Shown: positions 42,699-49,934 of the stretch, piece by piece
How positions within the stretch are numbered: the first letter of the stretch is position 1
Layout: the number at the start of each line of letters is the position of its first letter
Assembly (NCBI GenBank): GCA_900319695.1
Contig: ONPN01000006.1
Coordinates: 1-50,360, forward strand
Direction of reading: 5' to 3'
Length of the DNA stretch: 50,360 nucleotides
Origin: an uncultured Eubacteriales bacterium
Lineage (GTDB): Bacteria; Bacillota; Clostridia; Oscillospirales; Oscillospiraceae
Notes under the pieces: generated by a model
The model's input: the letters and a program-made list of their open reading frames with translations, nothing else
What the model was told of the DNA's origin: nothing
Database searches by the model: none
Position numbers and translations under genes: made by a program

Positions 42699-44009
42699 TC
42701 AGTTTTGATTTCTTCTCTCGTCTTCTTCCTCAGCGGCTTTCTGTTTGGCGTCAGCGCGCAGGTAGATCACCACGCCGATAAGCGCGATGAGGGCAAGCAC
42801 ACCGATGGCGCCGAAGAGAATGAGCTGAAAGCTGACGTTGGACGCGCCGCCGATACGCTGCGCGGGCGTGGGTACCGGGGTGGGCACGGGCGTCGGAACG
42901 GGAGTCGGGGTGCTGGGCGTCACGATGGTGACCTCGGCTGCGTCGGAGTAGACCGCCTGGCTGCGGGAGCCGTCCTTGGTATTCCAGACGGCGACCCAGT
43001 AGTAGGCCGTGCCCTCGGTCTGGTTGACGGTATAGGTCGCCTCGGACGCGCCGCCGATGGGCAGGGCCGCGCTGCGATTGTCGGTAGCGGCACTGTACCA
43101 CTGGTAGCTGAGACTGCCGTTGTTGGGCGAGGTCGCCATCACGGTGAGGGTATGGCCCTCGCCGGGCAGCAGCTGCGCGCTCTGGGGCTGATAGACGATG
43201 TTGGCGGTTCTGGCCTCGTTGTTGACGGGCAGGTCCTGATTGCTGATAGAGGGGGTGTTCAGGGTGAAGACTGTCTCGGTCGCAGGTGTAGGCGCGGGTG
43301 TGGGAGCGGCGGAGATGGGACGGCCGTTCTCGTCAACGACGGTGACCAGAGCTCCGTTGGACTCGGCATGGCGGTTGCCGCTCCAGAACTGGGCCTCAAC
43401 GCGCCAGCCGTCCAGGCTGCGGGGGATGTTGCTGAGGATCAGGGTCTCCTGGCCAAGCCCGCTCACCTGCAGGCCGGGGAAGTACTCGGCGGCCTCGGAG
43501 GCCTGAACCGTATTGGTGGTGTCGTTGCTGACGATGCGCCAGACGAGGCGGTCGGCGTTGTTGGCGCGCGCGACAAACTTGGCCGTGCCGCCGGCCTCCA
43601 CGTATTCGCCCGTCGGGCTCTTGGTGATCTGGATCTGTGCGCCGGGGACCGCCGTCTGCTGTGCCGGCGCGGTCGCCGAGACGTTCATGCTCAGCTCGAC
43701 CTGGGCAACGGCCTCAGAGGTGGCCACCGCGAAGAGCGTGATATAATAGCCCTCCTCCTGCGGTACGCCGGTGATGTAGGCCCTGTCCTCATCCCAGTAC
43801 ATGGCGACGCCGGGAGGCAGGGAGCCGGACAGGAAGGCCACGCCCTGAATGGGCAGGCCGTTTGAGTTGTAGAACTCATAATAGATGTCGTCTACACCCT
43901 TGGTGAAGGTACCGGCGGACTCGGCATACGCGCACAGCCCGGGCAGGGCGCAGGCGATGCAGAGCGTCAGCACCAGCGTAAATACGATCCTGTTCTGTAT
44001 TTTTTTCAT
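42699..44009 (-). CDS. Membrane-anchored surface protein with Ig-like domains
   Basis: The 436-residue protein has a signal peptide (KKIQNRIVFTLVLTLCIACA), an N-terminal putative Ig/cadherin-like domain (GLPIQGVAFLSGSLPPGVAM and then AYITGVPQEEGYYITLF), two further beta-rich Ig-like modules (for example GSLSYQWYSAATDNRS), Pro-Thr linkers (PTPVPTPVPTP), and a C-terminal membrane segment with a charged tail. It is therefore held in the membrane with the domains outside. The ATG at 44009 was chosen at the signal peptide. A promoter lies at 44074-44102. No binding partner can be read from the sequence. Confidence 0.82.
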   Translation of the reverse strand: MKKIQNRIVFTLVLTLCIACALPGLCAYAESAGTFTKGVDDIYYEFYNSNGLPIQGVAFLSGSLPPGVAMYWDEDRAYITGVPQEEGYYITLFAVATSEAVAQVELSMNVSATAPAQQTAVPGAQIQITKSPTGEYVEAGGTAKFVARANNADRLVWRIVSNDTTNTVQASEAAEYFPGLQVSGLGQETLILSNIPRSLDGWRVEAQFWSGNRHAESNGALVTVVDENGRPISAAPTPAPTPATETVFTLNTPSISNQDLPVNNEARTANIVYQPQSAQLLPGEGHTLTVMATSPNNGSLSYQWYSAATDNRSAALPIGGASEATYTVNQTEGTAYYWVAVWNTKDGSRSQAVYSDAAEVTIVTPSTPTPVPTPVPTPVPTPAQRIGGASNVSFQLILFGAIGVLALIALIGVVIYLRADAKQKAAEEEDERRNQN

Positions 44010-44073
44010 CTCGATCAATCTCCGTAATGAAGTCTGGTATGTCCATAACTGTCGATTTCGACACGTTATGTTA

Positions 44074-44102
44074 ATTATAGCACAGCCCTTTTCAGCCTGC
44101 AA
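44074..44102 (-). promoter_or_regulatory. Sigma-A type promoter of the Ig-like protein gene
   Basis: TTGCAG (44097-44102) and TATAAT (44074-44079) are 17 bases apart on the minus strand, 65 bases before the start codon. Confidence 0.65.
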
Positions 44103-44186
44103 GACCCGGCGCGAGAAAGTTTTTTTGTAATTTTTGCATGACAGGCAAGTCCCCGGCGAATACCTGCATACTCGTCGGGGACTTGT

Positions 44187-44295
44187 CGTGCCTCCCCTGC
44201 AAGGGGAGGTGGTTTCGGGCTGCCTGCGGCACGGAACCGGAGGGGTAAGCCCTCAGTCACCAGTGTGCCTGCCGGTGACCGCTCTTCTTTCAGGG
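44187..44295. repeat. Dispersed hairpin repeat (copy A)
   Basis: The segment starts with a CTCCCC-loop-GGGGAG hairpin and ends in GGAGGGGTAAGCCCTCAGTCAC and a second hairpin. Its plan (short G/C hairpin, variable part, then GAGGGG with TCAGTCA) is shared with 47823-47892. Similar palindromic intergenic repeats are known to be frequent in gut Clostridia. It lies after dut and before the Ig-like protein promoter. Confidence 0.6.
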
Positions 44296-44309
44296 GAGCC
44301 GGGATATTA

Positions 44310-44798
44310 TTATTTTCCGCTGCTGCCGAGTCTGCCCGCTCCCCTCTCGGAGCTGACGGCGAGCACCGCGTCGGGACTCGCCTCTTCGATCCCGGTCGGC
44401 AGGATCTCCCTCACATGGAACTGGCAGATCGCCTTATTGTAGGGCACCAGCACCCGGTCCTCGAGGCGCCGTACCTCGTCGGCCGCCTTCGTAATATGGA
44501 CGGGGACGGGGTTTCCGTTATACATGGCGCAGAGCCACTCGCCCCGGTAGCCGCTGTCGATGACCCCCGCCTGGACGATGCCGCACCACTTGGTGTTGCT
44601 CCCCCGCTCCTCAAACTTGACGCCGAGCTTTTTGTCGAACGCGCTGATGAGGCCGGTTGGAATCAGGCGCGTGGAGAAGGCCGGGATGACGAACTCCTCC
44701 TCCTCGAAGCAGGCGTAGAGGTCATAGTCGGAATCCTCCTCCCGCTTGGAGGGGATCACAGCGCCCTCTCTGATTTTGGCAAACAGGATTTTATACAT
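44310..44798 (-). CDS. dut: dUTP diphosphatase
   Basis: The 162-residue trimeric-type dUTPase contains motif 1 (SDYDLYACFE), motif 2 (ERGSNTKW), motif 3 (VIDSGYRGEW), motif 4 (YNKAICQFHVRE) and the C-terminal motif 5 (ERGAGRLGSSG), so it is complete. It hydrolyses dUTP to dUMP and keeps uracil out of DNA. The ribosome site AGGGAG directly borders the MITE-like element at 44809-44957, and vanW lies on the other side of that element. Confidence 0.93.
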   Translation of the reverse strand: MYKILFAKIREGAVIPSKREEDSDYDLYACFEEEEFVIPAFSTRLIPTGLISAFDKKLGVKFEERGSNTKWCGIVQAGVIDSGYRGEWLCAMYNGNPVPVHITKAADEVRRLEDRVLVPYNKAICQFHVREILPTGIEEASPDAVLAVSSERGAGRLGSSGK

Positions 44799-44808
44799 GG
44801 CGTCTCCC

Positions 44809-44957
44809 TAAGGCAATACCGCATAATGCGGCAAGAGCAGATTCCGAGAAAAACCGGGTTCTGATGAAGGCAGTTTTTCGCCGGAATACTTTGTGTATTG
44901 CAAGAATGGCACGGTTTTTCCGGAAGATGCCGCAGGCGTATTGTGCGGTGTTGCCCT
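44809..44957. mobile_element. MITE-like element of about 149 bases between vanW-like gene and dut
   Basis: The ends are inverted copies (AGGCAATACCGCA at 44811-44823 and TGCGGTGTTGCCCT at 44944-44957). The interior has no ORF but has shorter inverted segments (CCGCATAATGCGG; CGGTTTTTCCGG). The vanW-like stop codon (TAG, 44956-44958) overlaps the right end, and the dut ribosome site borders the left end. No transposase is present, so it would need one from elsewhere. The flanking CCTAAGG strings may include a target duplication. Confidence 0.7.
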
Positions 44958-46566
44958 AAGGATGCTGATAATAGGTATCGAGCGCAGGGCCGCCGGAGGG
45001 CAGCAGCGGGTTGAGGATCTGATCGTCCACGGTGTTGCCGTCCTGATCGATGACGAGCCGGTGCGTCAGCGTGCGGTAGCCGGTGGAGAAATCATCCTCG
45101 AAGTACCACATTTCGACCTGGAACTTGATCTTGTAGCCCGGACGGTCGGGATAGGCTGGCTCGATAACGCGATCATAATCGTGCTCCCAGCCGGAGGTAT
45201 TGTCGAACTCGACGGGCATGTAGTCGTTGGGCTGGAGCGTGCCCCAGATTTCGACGCTGATGGTGCTCTCGTCGTTGTTGAAATAGGTCTTGATCTTGAC
45301 CGGGAAGAGCTTGTTGTTGCGGAACTTGAAGTCGATGACCTTGCCCTCGGCGGGGATGGTGACGGTCGCGTCGGTGCCGCGCTGCATGTAGCTGACCTTG
45401 AACATGTGGCTGGAGCGCTCCACGGTCTCAAGGAAGGCGAAAGCCGTGGCGGCATAGAGGGTGCTGGAGATCTGGCAGGCGCCGCCGCCGATCTCGTCCT
45501 TCTCCGCGCCGTCGACATAGGCGGGGGCGGGCAGGAAGCCGGCCTCCTCGGTGCGCTGGCCGACGACCTCGTTATACGAGAAGACCTCGCCGGGGTAGAC
45601 GATGTACTCGTCGATCTTGGACGCGCAGAGCTGGAGGTTGCTGCGGCGGTTCGCGCCGGAATTGGGGAACTTGGTCAGGCACGCGCCCAGCAGATCATGG
45701 AACAGCAGATCCCGGAGCGTATCGCCCGTGACATTGGGCCGGGAGATGGTCAGCGGGATGATCACCTCGTCGCCGGGCTGAGCCTGCTCCCAGAGCTGCT
45801 TGGCCCCGCGCACGTCGAACTCGCAGCCGACCACCTCGTCGATCACGTCGAAGCGGCCGTCATCGGAGTAATAGGCGTCGGAGGGCTCTTTCCAGAGCTC
45901 GGTGTGGATGGCCTCGAAGTCGGGTTCGACCGGCTGAGAGGTGATGCGGGTGTAGCTCAGCTCGCTCCGCCTCTCCTTGAGCGCCTGGATGACGGCGCTG
46001 CGGAAGTCCTCGCGGTTGAAGTCGAGGCTGCTGCCGCCCTTGACCATTTTAAGCTCCGACGCATCGGTGTCCACGGTGTAGCCGTCCTCGCCGAGACCGC
46101 TCTGGATACGGTCGATACAGTCGGAGATGAGACCGTCAATATAATTCGTATCGATCTCCCGCTCGGCACGGTTGACGTCGATGGGGCTCATAAAGACGTC
46201 GACGGCGGTGACAAGGTTTGTGATCATGTCGGCGTCATGGCCGACGGCGTAGGCCTCCTCCACCAGCGTCTCCACCGGGACGGCGGCCCCGGCGCGGACA
46301 GGGTCGACCTCAAAGCGCTGGTCCCTGAGCGTGGTCACGACCAGCGGTGTATTCTCGGCGGTTTTCCAGCCGCGGCTTTCCAGCAGGCTCTCGGTCTCCT
46401 CGCGCGTCATGCCGCTGACGTCAACGTCCCCGATATACACGCCGCGGAGATTTTCCTTGCTGTTGGAGATGTAGTAGCCGGCGAACATGCCGGCCACGCC
46501 GATGATCACCGCGATTGCGGTCAGGTAGACCAAAAACGCGCCGAACCAAGCGAAAAATTTCTTCAT
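44956..46566 (-). CDS. VanW family protein with peptidoglycan-binding domain
   Basis: The 536-residue protein has one N-terminal membrane segment (about 8-30), a PG_binding_4-like region (about 40-290, with two similar modules) and a VanW domain (about 310-460: YPGEVFSYNEVVGQRTEEAG, then GGGACQISSTLYAATA). It would be an external, membrane-anchored cell-wall protein. VanW was named from vancomycin loci, but the gene is widespread and its function is unknown. GGAGGAGG precedes the ATG and a promoter lies at 46629-46657. Its stop codon falls on the edge of the MITE-like element. Confidence 0.9.
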   Translation of the reverse strand: MKKFFAWFGAFLVYLTAIAVIIGVAGMFAGYYISNSKENLRGVYIGDVDVSGMTREETESLLESRGWKTAENTPLVVTTLRDQRFEVDPVRAGAAVPVETLVEEAYAVGHDADMITNLVTAVDVFMSPIDVNRAEREIDTNYIDGLISDCIDRIQSGLGEDGYTVDTDASELKMVKGGSSLDFNREDFRSAVIQALKERRSELSYTRITSQPVEPDFEAIHTELWKEPSDAYYSDDGRFDVIDEVVGCEFDVRGAKQLWEQAQPGDEVIIPLTISRPNVTGDTLRDLLFHDLLGACLTKFPNSGANRRSNLQLCASKIDEYIVYPGEVFSYNEVVGQRTEEAGFLPAPAYVDGAEKDEIGGGACQISSTLYAATAFAFLETVERSSHMFKVSYMQRGTDATVTIPAEGKVIDFKFRNNKLFPVKIKTYFNNDESTISVEIWGTLQPNDYMPVEFDNTSGWEHDYDRVIEPAYPDRPGYKIKFQVEMWYFEDDFSTGYRTLTHRLVIDQDGNTVDDQILNPLLPSGGPALDTYYQHP

Positions 46567-46628
46567 ATGGGCATCCTCCTCCCCGGGCAGCGTGCTGCCG
46601 GGTACGGTTCATTTTGTCAATATATTGT

Positions 46629-46657
46629 ATTATACGGTCGGCCAACTACAAAATCAA
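46629..46657 (-). promoter_or_regulatory. Sigma-A type promoter of the vanW-like gene
   Basis: TTGATT (46652-46657), 17 bases and TATAAT (46629-46634) on the minus strand, about 65 bases before the start. Confidence 0.7.
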
Positions 46658-46732
46658 TAGTTTTCTTTTTTCGCCGCATAATTGTACACGAAGCGGACAT
46701 CCTAACGTTGATTACAGTACAGGAGGACTGCC

Positions 46733-47167
46733 ATGATCGAACAGGACACGATTAAGCTGCTGCGCGAGTGCGACGCCGGGATCAGGATGGGCACGGAGTC
46801 CATCGACGAGGTTGTGGATTACGTCCACGCGCCTCAGATGCGCGATCTGCTCAACACCTGCCGCTATGAGCACACGAAGCTCGCCACCGAACTCCAGACC
46901 CGCCTCGACCGCTTTCATGACAAGGGCAAGAGCCCGAGCCCGGCAGCGCAGAAGCTGAGCTGGCTCAAGACCAGCATGAAGCTCGTCATGGACGAGTCGG
47001 ACGCCGCCATCGCCGATCTCATGATCGACGGCTGCAATATGGGCGTCAAGTCCCTCAACCGCTACCTCAACCAGTATACCGCCGCCGACGAGGTCTCCAA
47101 GGACATCGCCAAGCGCCTGATCAACCTGGAGGAACAGTTGAGCGTGGATCTGCGAAGTTACCTTTGA
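46733..47167 (+). CDS. Ferritin-like four-helix protein (DUF2383-like)
   Basis: The 144-residue protein is all helical, with four long amphipathic helices (starting IKLLRECDAGIRMGTESIDE and MRDLLNTCRYEHTKLATELQ), a layout close to DUF2383/ferritin-like stress proteins. It has no signal peptide. AGGAGG six bases before the ATG is a strong ribosome site. It is read divergently from the vanW-like gene and ends at a strong terminator. Function is not established; assignment to DUF2383 is by layout only. Confidence 0.72.
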   Translation: MIEQDTIKLLRECDAGIRMGTESIDEVVDYVHAPQMRDLLNTCRYEHTKLATELQTRLDRFHDKGKSPSPAAQKLSWLKTSMKLVMDESDAAIADLMIDGCNMGVKSLNRYLNQYTAADEVSKDIAKRLINLEEQLSVDLRSYL

Positions 47168-47200
47168 TATGGTATTTCCAAAAAGCACAGCGCTTTTGGG

Positions 47201-47232
47201 AACAGGCAGCGTGCCTTCGCGCGCTGCCTGTT
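47201..47232 (+). terminator. Terminator after the four-helix protein gene
   Basis: Perfect 11-base arms (AACAGGCAGCG and CGCTGCCTGTT) followed by TTTGTT on the plus strand, about 34 bases after the stop. Confidence 0.85.
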
Positions 47233-47252
47233 TTGTTCCGGATGGCGCAAAA

Positions 47253-47290
47253 GGCGCACCGGCTTTTGCCGGTGCGCCCCCGCGGCCGCG
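47253..47290. repeat. GC-rich hairpin and palindrome before bofA
   Basis: A perfect 11-base stem (GGCGCACCGGC and GCCGGTGCGCC) with a TTTT loop is followed at once by the palindrome CGCGGCCGCG. No T-run follows. With the terminator at 47201-47232 it fills most of the 295-base gap before bofA. The remainder contains TTGACA at 47324-47329 but no good -10 box. Confidence 0.7.
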
Positions 47291-47462
47291 GTCTTCTCCC
47301 CGTCCGGGCAGGACCCTTGCCGCTTGACATTTTTCCGTTTTCGTTGTATCCCTATAGAGGATAGCGCGCCGGACTGTCTCTGTCTCGTCCGTCGGAAATC
47401 TGTCCGCGCTTAGTATGTGCTGTTCCGGGTACAATACACAGGAAAGAATTGGAGGACTCGCT

Positions 47463-47729
47463 ATGGATATTATATACACCGTTTCCCTCGTCGCCGCCGT
47501 CGCGGTGGCGCTGTACGTACTGTTTAAAATTCTCGCCGCGCCGATCAAGTGGGTGTTCAAGCTGCTGATCAACGCGGTGGTCGGCTTTGTGCTGCTGTTT
47601 CTGGCAAATTTTGTCGGCGGCTTTTTCAACTTTGAGATCCCGGTGAATCTTCTCACCTGCGTGATCTCCGGCGTCTTCGGCGTCCCCGGCGTGATCTTTC
47701 TCGTCGTGGTGCTGATTTTCTTCTGGTGA
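47463..47729 (+). CDS. bofA: BofA family protein (pro-sigma-K processing inhibitor)
   Basis: The 88-residue protein has two to three membrane segments (VSLVAAVAVALYVLFKILAA and the C-terminal GVPGVIFLVVVLIFFW) and the family core APIKWVFKLLINAVVGFVLL. BofA restrains the SpoIVFB protease in the forespore-facing membrane until engulfment and so delays sigma-K activation. The ATG at 47463 has GGAGG seven bases upstream. The gene lies 1.1 kb from sigK in this window, although on the opposite strand. It is followed by a strong terminator. Confidence 0.88.
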   Translation: MDIIYTVSLVAAVAVALYVLFKILAAPIKWVFKLLINAVVGFVLLFLANFVGGFFNFEIPVNLLTCVISGVFGVPGVIFLVVVLIFFW

Positions 47730-47760
47730 AGGGAAGCCGCCGCACGCAAAATAAAAAAAT

Positions 47761-47807
47761 GCACGGCAAATTCGTACACGCTGCGAATTTACCGTGCGTT
47801 TGTTTTT
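47761..47807 (+). terminator. Terminator after bofA
   Basis: Perfect-but-one 14-base arms (GCACGGCAAATTCG and CGAATTTACCGTGC) followed by a T-rich run. Confidence 0.85.
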
Positions 47808-47822
47808 CCTGCGCATTTTACT

Positions 47823-47892
47823 TGGCTCCCCCCTCCGGGGGGGAGCTGGCACGGCGCGTCTCACGCAAGCGCCGTGACTGAGAGGGGCTGGC
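47823..47892. repeat. Dispersed hairpin repeat (copy B)
   Basis: GGCTCCCC-loop-GGGGGAGC forms a hairpin, followed by a GGCGC.../GCGCC stem and GTGACTGAGAGGGGCTGG. It shares the hairpin, GAGGGG and TGACTGA parts with copy A at 44187-44295 in a related order. It lies in the gap between bofA and the M15 gene. Confidence 0.6.
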
Positions 47893-47897
47893 CCGGG

Positions 47898-48731
47898 TCA
47901 ATACTCAAAATCCGGGAAATAGTGCGCGTAGAACTCCTCGTAGCACAGGCCCTGTTCCATGACGAAGGTGGCGACCTCGCGTCCGACATAGCGGTAGTGC
48001 CAGGGTTCGTCCCAGCCGGTGAGCAGGAGCTTGCGCGTCGGGTAGCGCTTGATGAAGCCGTACTCGGCACAGTGGGCGTCCAGCCACTCGAAGAGCTCCT
48101 GGTTCATGTCCTCGTAGACCAGGCGCTGGCGGTTGCGGTCGAGGATATCCACCGCGAGGCCGAGCTGGTGCTCGCTGGCCCCGGCGGGGGCGGTGATGGA
48201 CTTGGCCTTCTCGGCGGCCTCCTGATAGATGGGGTCGGTATAGTCCACCTGCTTGCCGCCGGCCATATCGTAGGCGATCTGGCTGGCCTTGGAGTTGTAC
48301 ACATGGGCCTGGTAGGAGTAGGAGCGATACGCGCCCGCGATGAAGTACTCAAAGCCCGCCGCCTCGATCGCGTCGAGGAAGGCGTCGAGATAGGGCATAT
48401 ACTCGGTGCTGAACATCATGTAGCGCGTGCGCTCGATCTTGGACACGTCCGGCTCGTAGGCGGAGGAGAGCAGGTTGTTGTTGTTGACGATCTGCAGATG
48501 CGTGTTGTCCTCAAAGTCCTTGGTGGTGAGCTTGGGCCATATATCCTCGGTCACCTCGGGCTCCGGGGTGGTGCTCAGGTCTTCAAAGTTGATGCCGTCG
48601 GTTTTCATGAAGGCGCCCTCGTTTCCGCCGAAGATGATGGTCGCGCCGCTCTCCAGACGGGACGCAATGACGGTATAGAGCACAAGGCACAGGGCCGCCA
48701 TGGTGAGGATCCAGAGCGTTTTACTTTTCAA
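47898..48731 (-). CDS. M15 family D-alanyl-D-alanine carboxypeptidase (VanY-like)
   Basis: The 277-residue protein has an N-terminal membrane anchor (TLWILTMAALCLVLYTVIA), a linker and an M15B domain. The zinc motif SEHQLGLAVDI (His and Asp ligands) is near residues 186-196, and the second histidine lies in EPWHYRY near 243. It would trim the terminal D-Ala of peptidoglycan precursors outside the membrane. The start appears to be TTG at 48731, with GGAGG nine bases upstream and no ATG near it. Its promoter (48784-48812) overlaps the 3' end of sigK. Confidence 0.93.
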   Translation of the reverse strand: MKSKTLWILTMAALCLVLYTVIASRLESGATIIFGGNEGAFMKTDGINFEDLSTTPEPEVTEDIWPKLTTKDFEDNTHLQIVNNNNLLSSAYEPDVSKIERTRYMMFSTEYMPYLDAFLDAIEAAGFEYFIAGAYRSYSYQAHVYNSKASQIAYDMAGGKQVDYTDPIYQEAAEKAKSITAPAGASEHQLGLAVDILDRNRQRLVYEDMNQELFEWLDAHCAEYGFIKRYPTRKLLLTGWDEPWHYRYVGREVATFVMEQGLCYEEFYAHYFPDFEY

Positions 48732-48783
48732 ATCTCACGCCCTCCTTTCGTCCGTGCGGGCGAAGAAACCCGCTTGATGTGGA

Positions 48784-48812
48784 ATTATAGCACCAAAATG
48801 TTACGATTTCAA
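48784..48812 (-). promoter_or_regulatory. Sigma-A type promoter of the M15 gene
   Basis: TTGAAA (48807-48812) and TATAAT (48784-48789) with a 17-base spacer on the minus strand. It overlaps the sigK stop codon. Confidence 0.8.
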
Positions 48813-49534
48813 GTCTTTTGACGGGTCTGTTCCCCCACTTGTGCTTTGGCTGCGGGCCCCTCCAGCGCCGCGCGCAGCTTCTCCAGCGCCCGCTTTTCGA
48901 GGCGCGATACATAGGACCTGCTGATGCCGAGCCTGCCCGCGGTCTCGAGCTGGGTCAGGGGCTTGCGCCCGTCGAGGCCGTAGCGCAGGCGGATGATGCG
49001 GCCCTCCCGCTCGTCGAGACAGCGCTCCACGCAGACGCGCAGACTTTCGCAGAGCTCCTTCCCGCCGATCTGATCGGCCAGGTCCTCGTCGGAGGACACC
49101 ACGTCCATGAGGTTGAGACCGCTCCCCTCCCCGTCCGTGTCCAGGGCCTCGGAGAGACTGAGGTCCCCGGCGCTCTTCCGGCGGCTGCGAAAGTACATCA
49201 GGATCTCGTTTTCGATGCAGCGGCTGGCGTAGCTTGCAAGCCGCACCCCCTTGTCGGGCCGGTAGGTGTTGATCCCCTTGATGAGCCCGATGCTGCCGAT
49301 GGAGATGAGATCGTCCGTGTCGTCGTTCTGGTAGTACTTCTTGACGATGTGCGCCACCAACCGGAGATTGTGCTCCACCAGGAGGTTTCGCGCCGCCAGG
49401 TCCCCCGCCGCCCAGCGCTCGAGGGCGTCGCGCTCGGCCTCCCGGCTCAGGGGCTTCGGGAAGGAGTCCCCCGGCGAGACGCGGAGCATGAGCAGCAGCC
49501 CGTTCATCAGCAGTATCCACGCGCTTTCCAGCAT
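48809..49534 (-). CDS. sigK: RNA polymerase sigma-K factor (sporulation, mother cell)
   Basis: The 241-residue sigma-70 family factor starts with a hydrophobic pro-sequence (LESAWILLMNGLLLMLRVSP, about residues 2-21) that must be cleaved, then region 2 (NLRLVAHIVKKY and DDLISIGSIGLIKGINTY) and region 4 (RLGISRSYVSRLEKRAL). It controls late mother-cell genes for cortex and coat. The gene is intact, without a skin-type insertion. The ATG at 49534 has GGAGGTG upstream; an earlier GTG at 49543 lies inside that site. Together with bofA nearby it shows that the organism encodes the late sporulation checkpoint. Confidence 0.93.
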   Translation of the reverse strand: MLESAWILLMNGLLLMLRVSPGDSFPKPLSREAERDALERWAAGDLAARNLLVEHNLRLVAHIVKKYYQNDDTDDLISIGSIGLIKGINTYRPDKGVRLASYASRCIENEILMYFRSRRKSAGDLSLSEALDTDGEGSGLNLMDVVSSDEDLADQIGGKELCESLRVCVERCLDEREGRIIRLRYGLDGRKPLTQLETAGRLGISRSYVSRLEKRALEKLRAALEGPAAKAQVGEQTRQKT

Positions 49535-49660
49535 GTGCATCACCTCCGTTCATCCTATTCCGCCACAGATTGTCCGGATGCGCGCTTTTTCCGCGCCGGG
49601 CTTCCTATACAACATAGCCGCAGGAAAACTGTGCCGTCTACTGATCCGTGAGGATGCGTT

Positions 49661-49849
49661 ATGATAACGCCCGCGCTGAGAGACAAGTCCCCCGGCAAAA
49701 TGCGGACTGTGAGGAGACGGGCCTATGGTTTTGAAGCGGGAAGAGACGCGATCACGTCCAGGGACATGAATTTCTATCTCAACGATCTTGACGATATGAA
49801 GACCTATCCTGTATACTTTATGGGCGAGTCCGTCAACGCCCTCAAGTAA
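49661..49849 (+). CDS. Small hypothetical protein
   Basis: A 62-codon frame starts with ATG at 49661, with GAGG seven bases upstream, and ends in TAA. The peptide is basic at the start (GKMRTVRRRAYGFEAGRD) and acidic later (MNFYLNDLDDMKTYP). It has no signal peptide or membrane segment and no recognised family. An internal ATG at about 49769 could give a shorter product. It lies between sigK (divergent) and the AIM24 gene; coding is plausible but not certain. Confidence 0.4.
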   Translation: MITPALRDKSPGKMRTVRRRAYGFEAGRDAITSRDMNFYLNDLDDMKTYPVYFMGESVNALK

Positions 49850-49934
49850 CGCGGCGTCCCGGGGCGGGGACTCCCCCCTCGGTCGGATCATCCTACGAAA
49901 AATCACATTATATTTAAAAAGGAGAAAAATCACT

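Noticed and set aside
44893-46755. 620-codon plus-strand frame antisense to the vanW-like gene
   Set aside because: Shadow frame; it also crosses the MITE-like element and the vanW promoter.
48809-49534. skin-type insertion in sigK
   Set aside because: The sigK frame is continuous with both region 2 and region 4 and has no recombinase gene inside.
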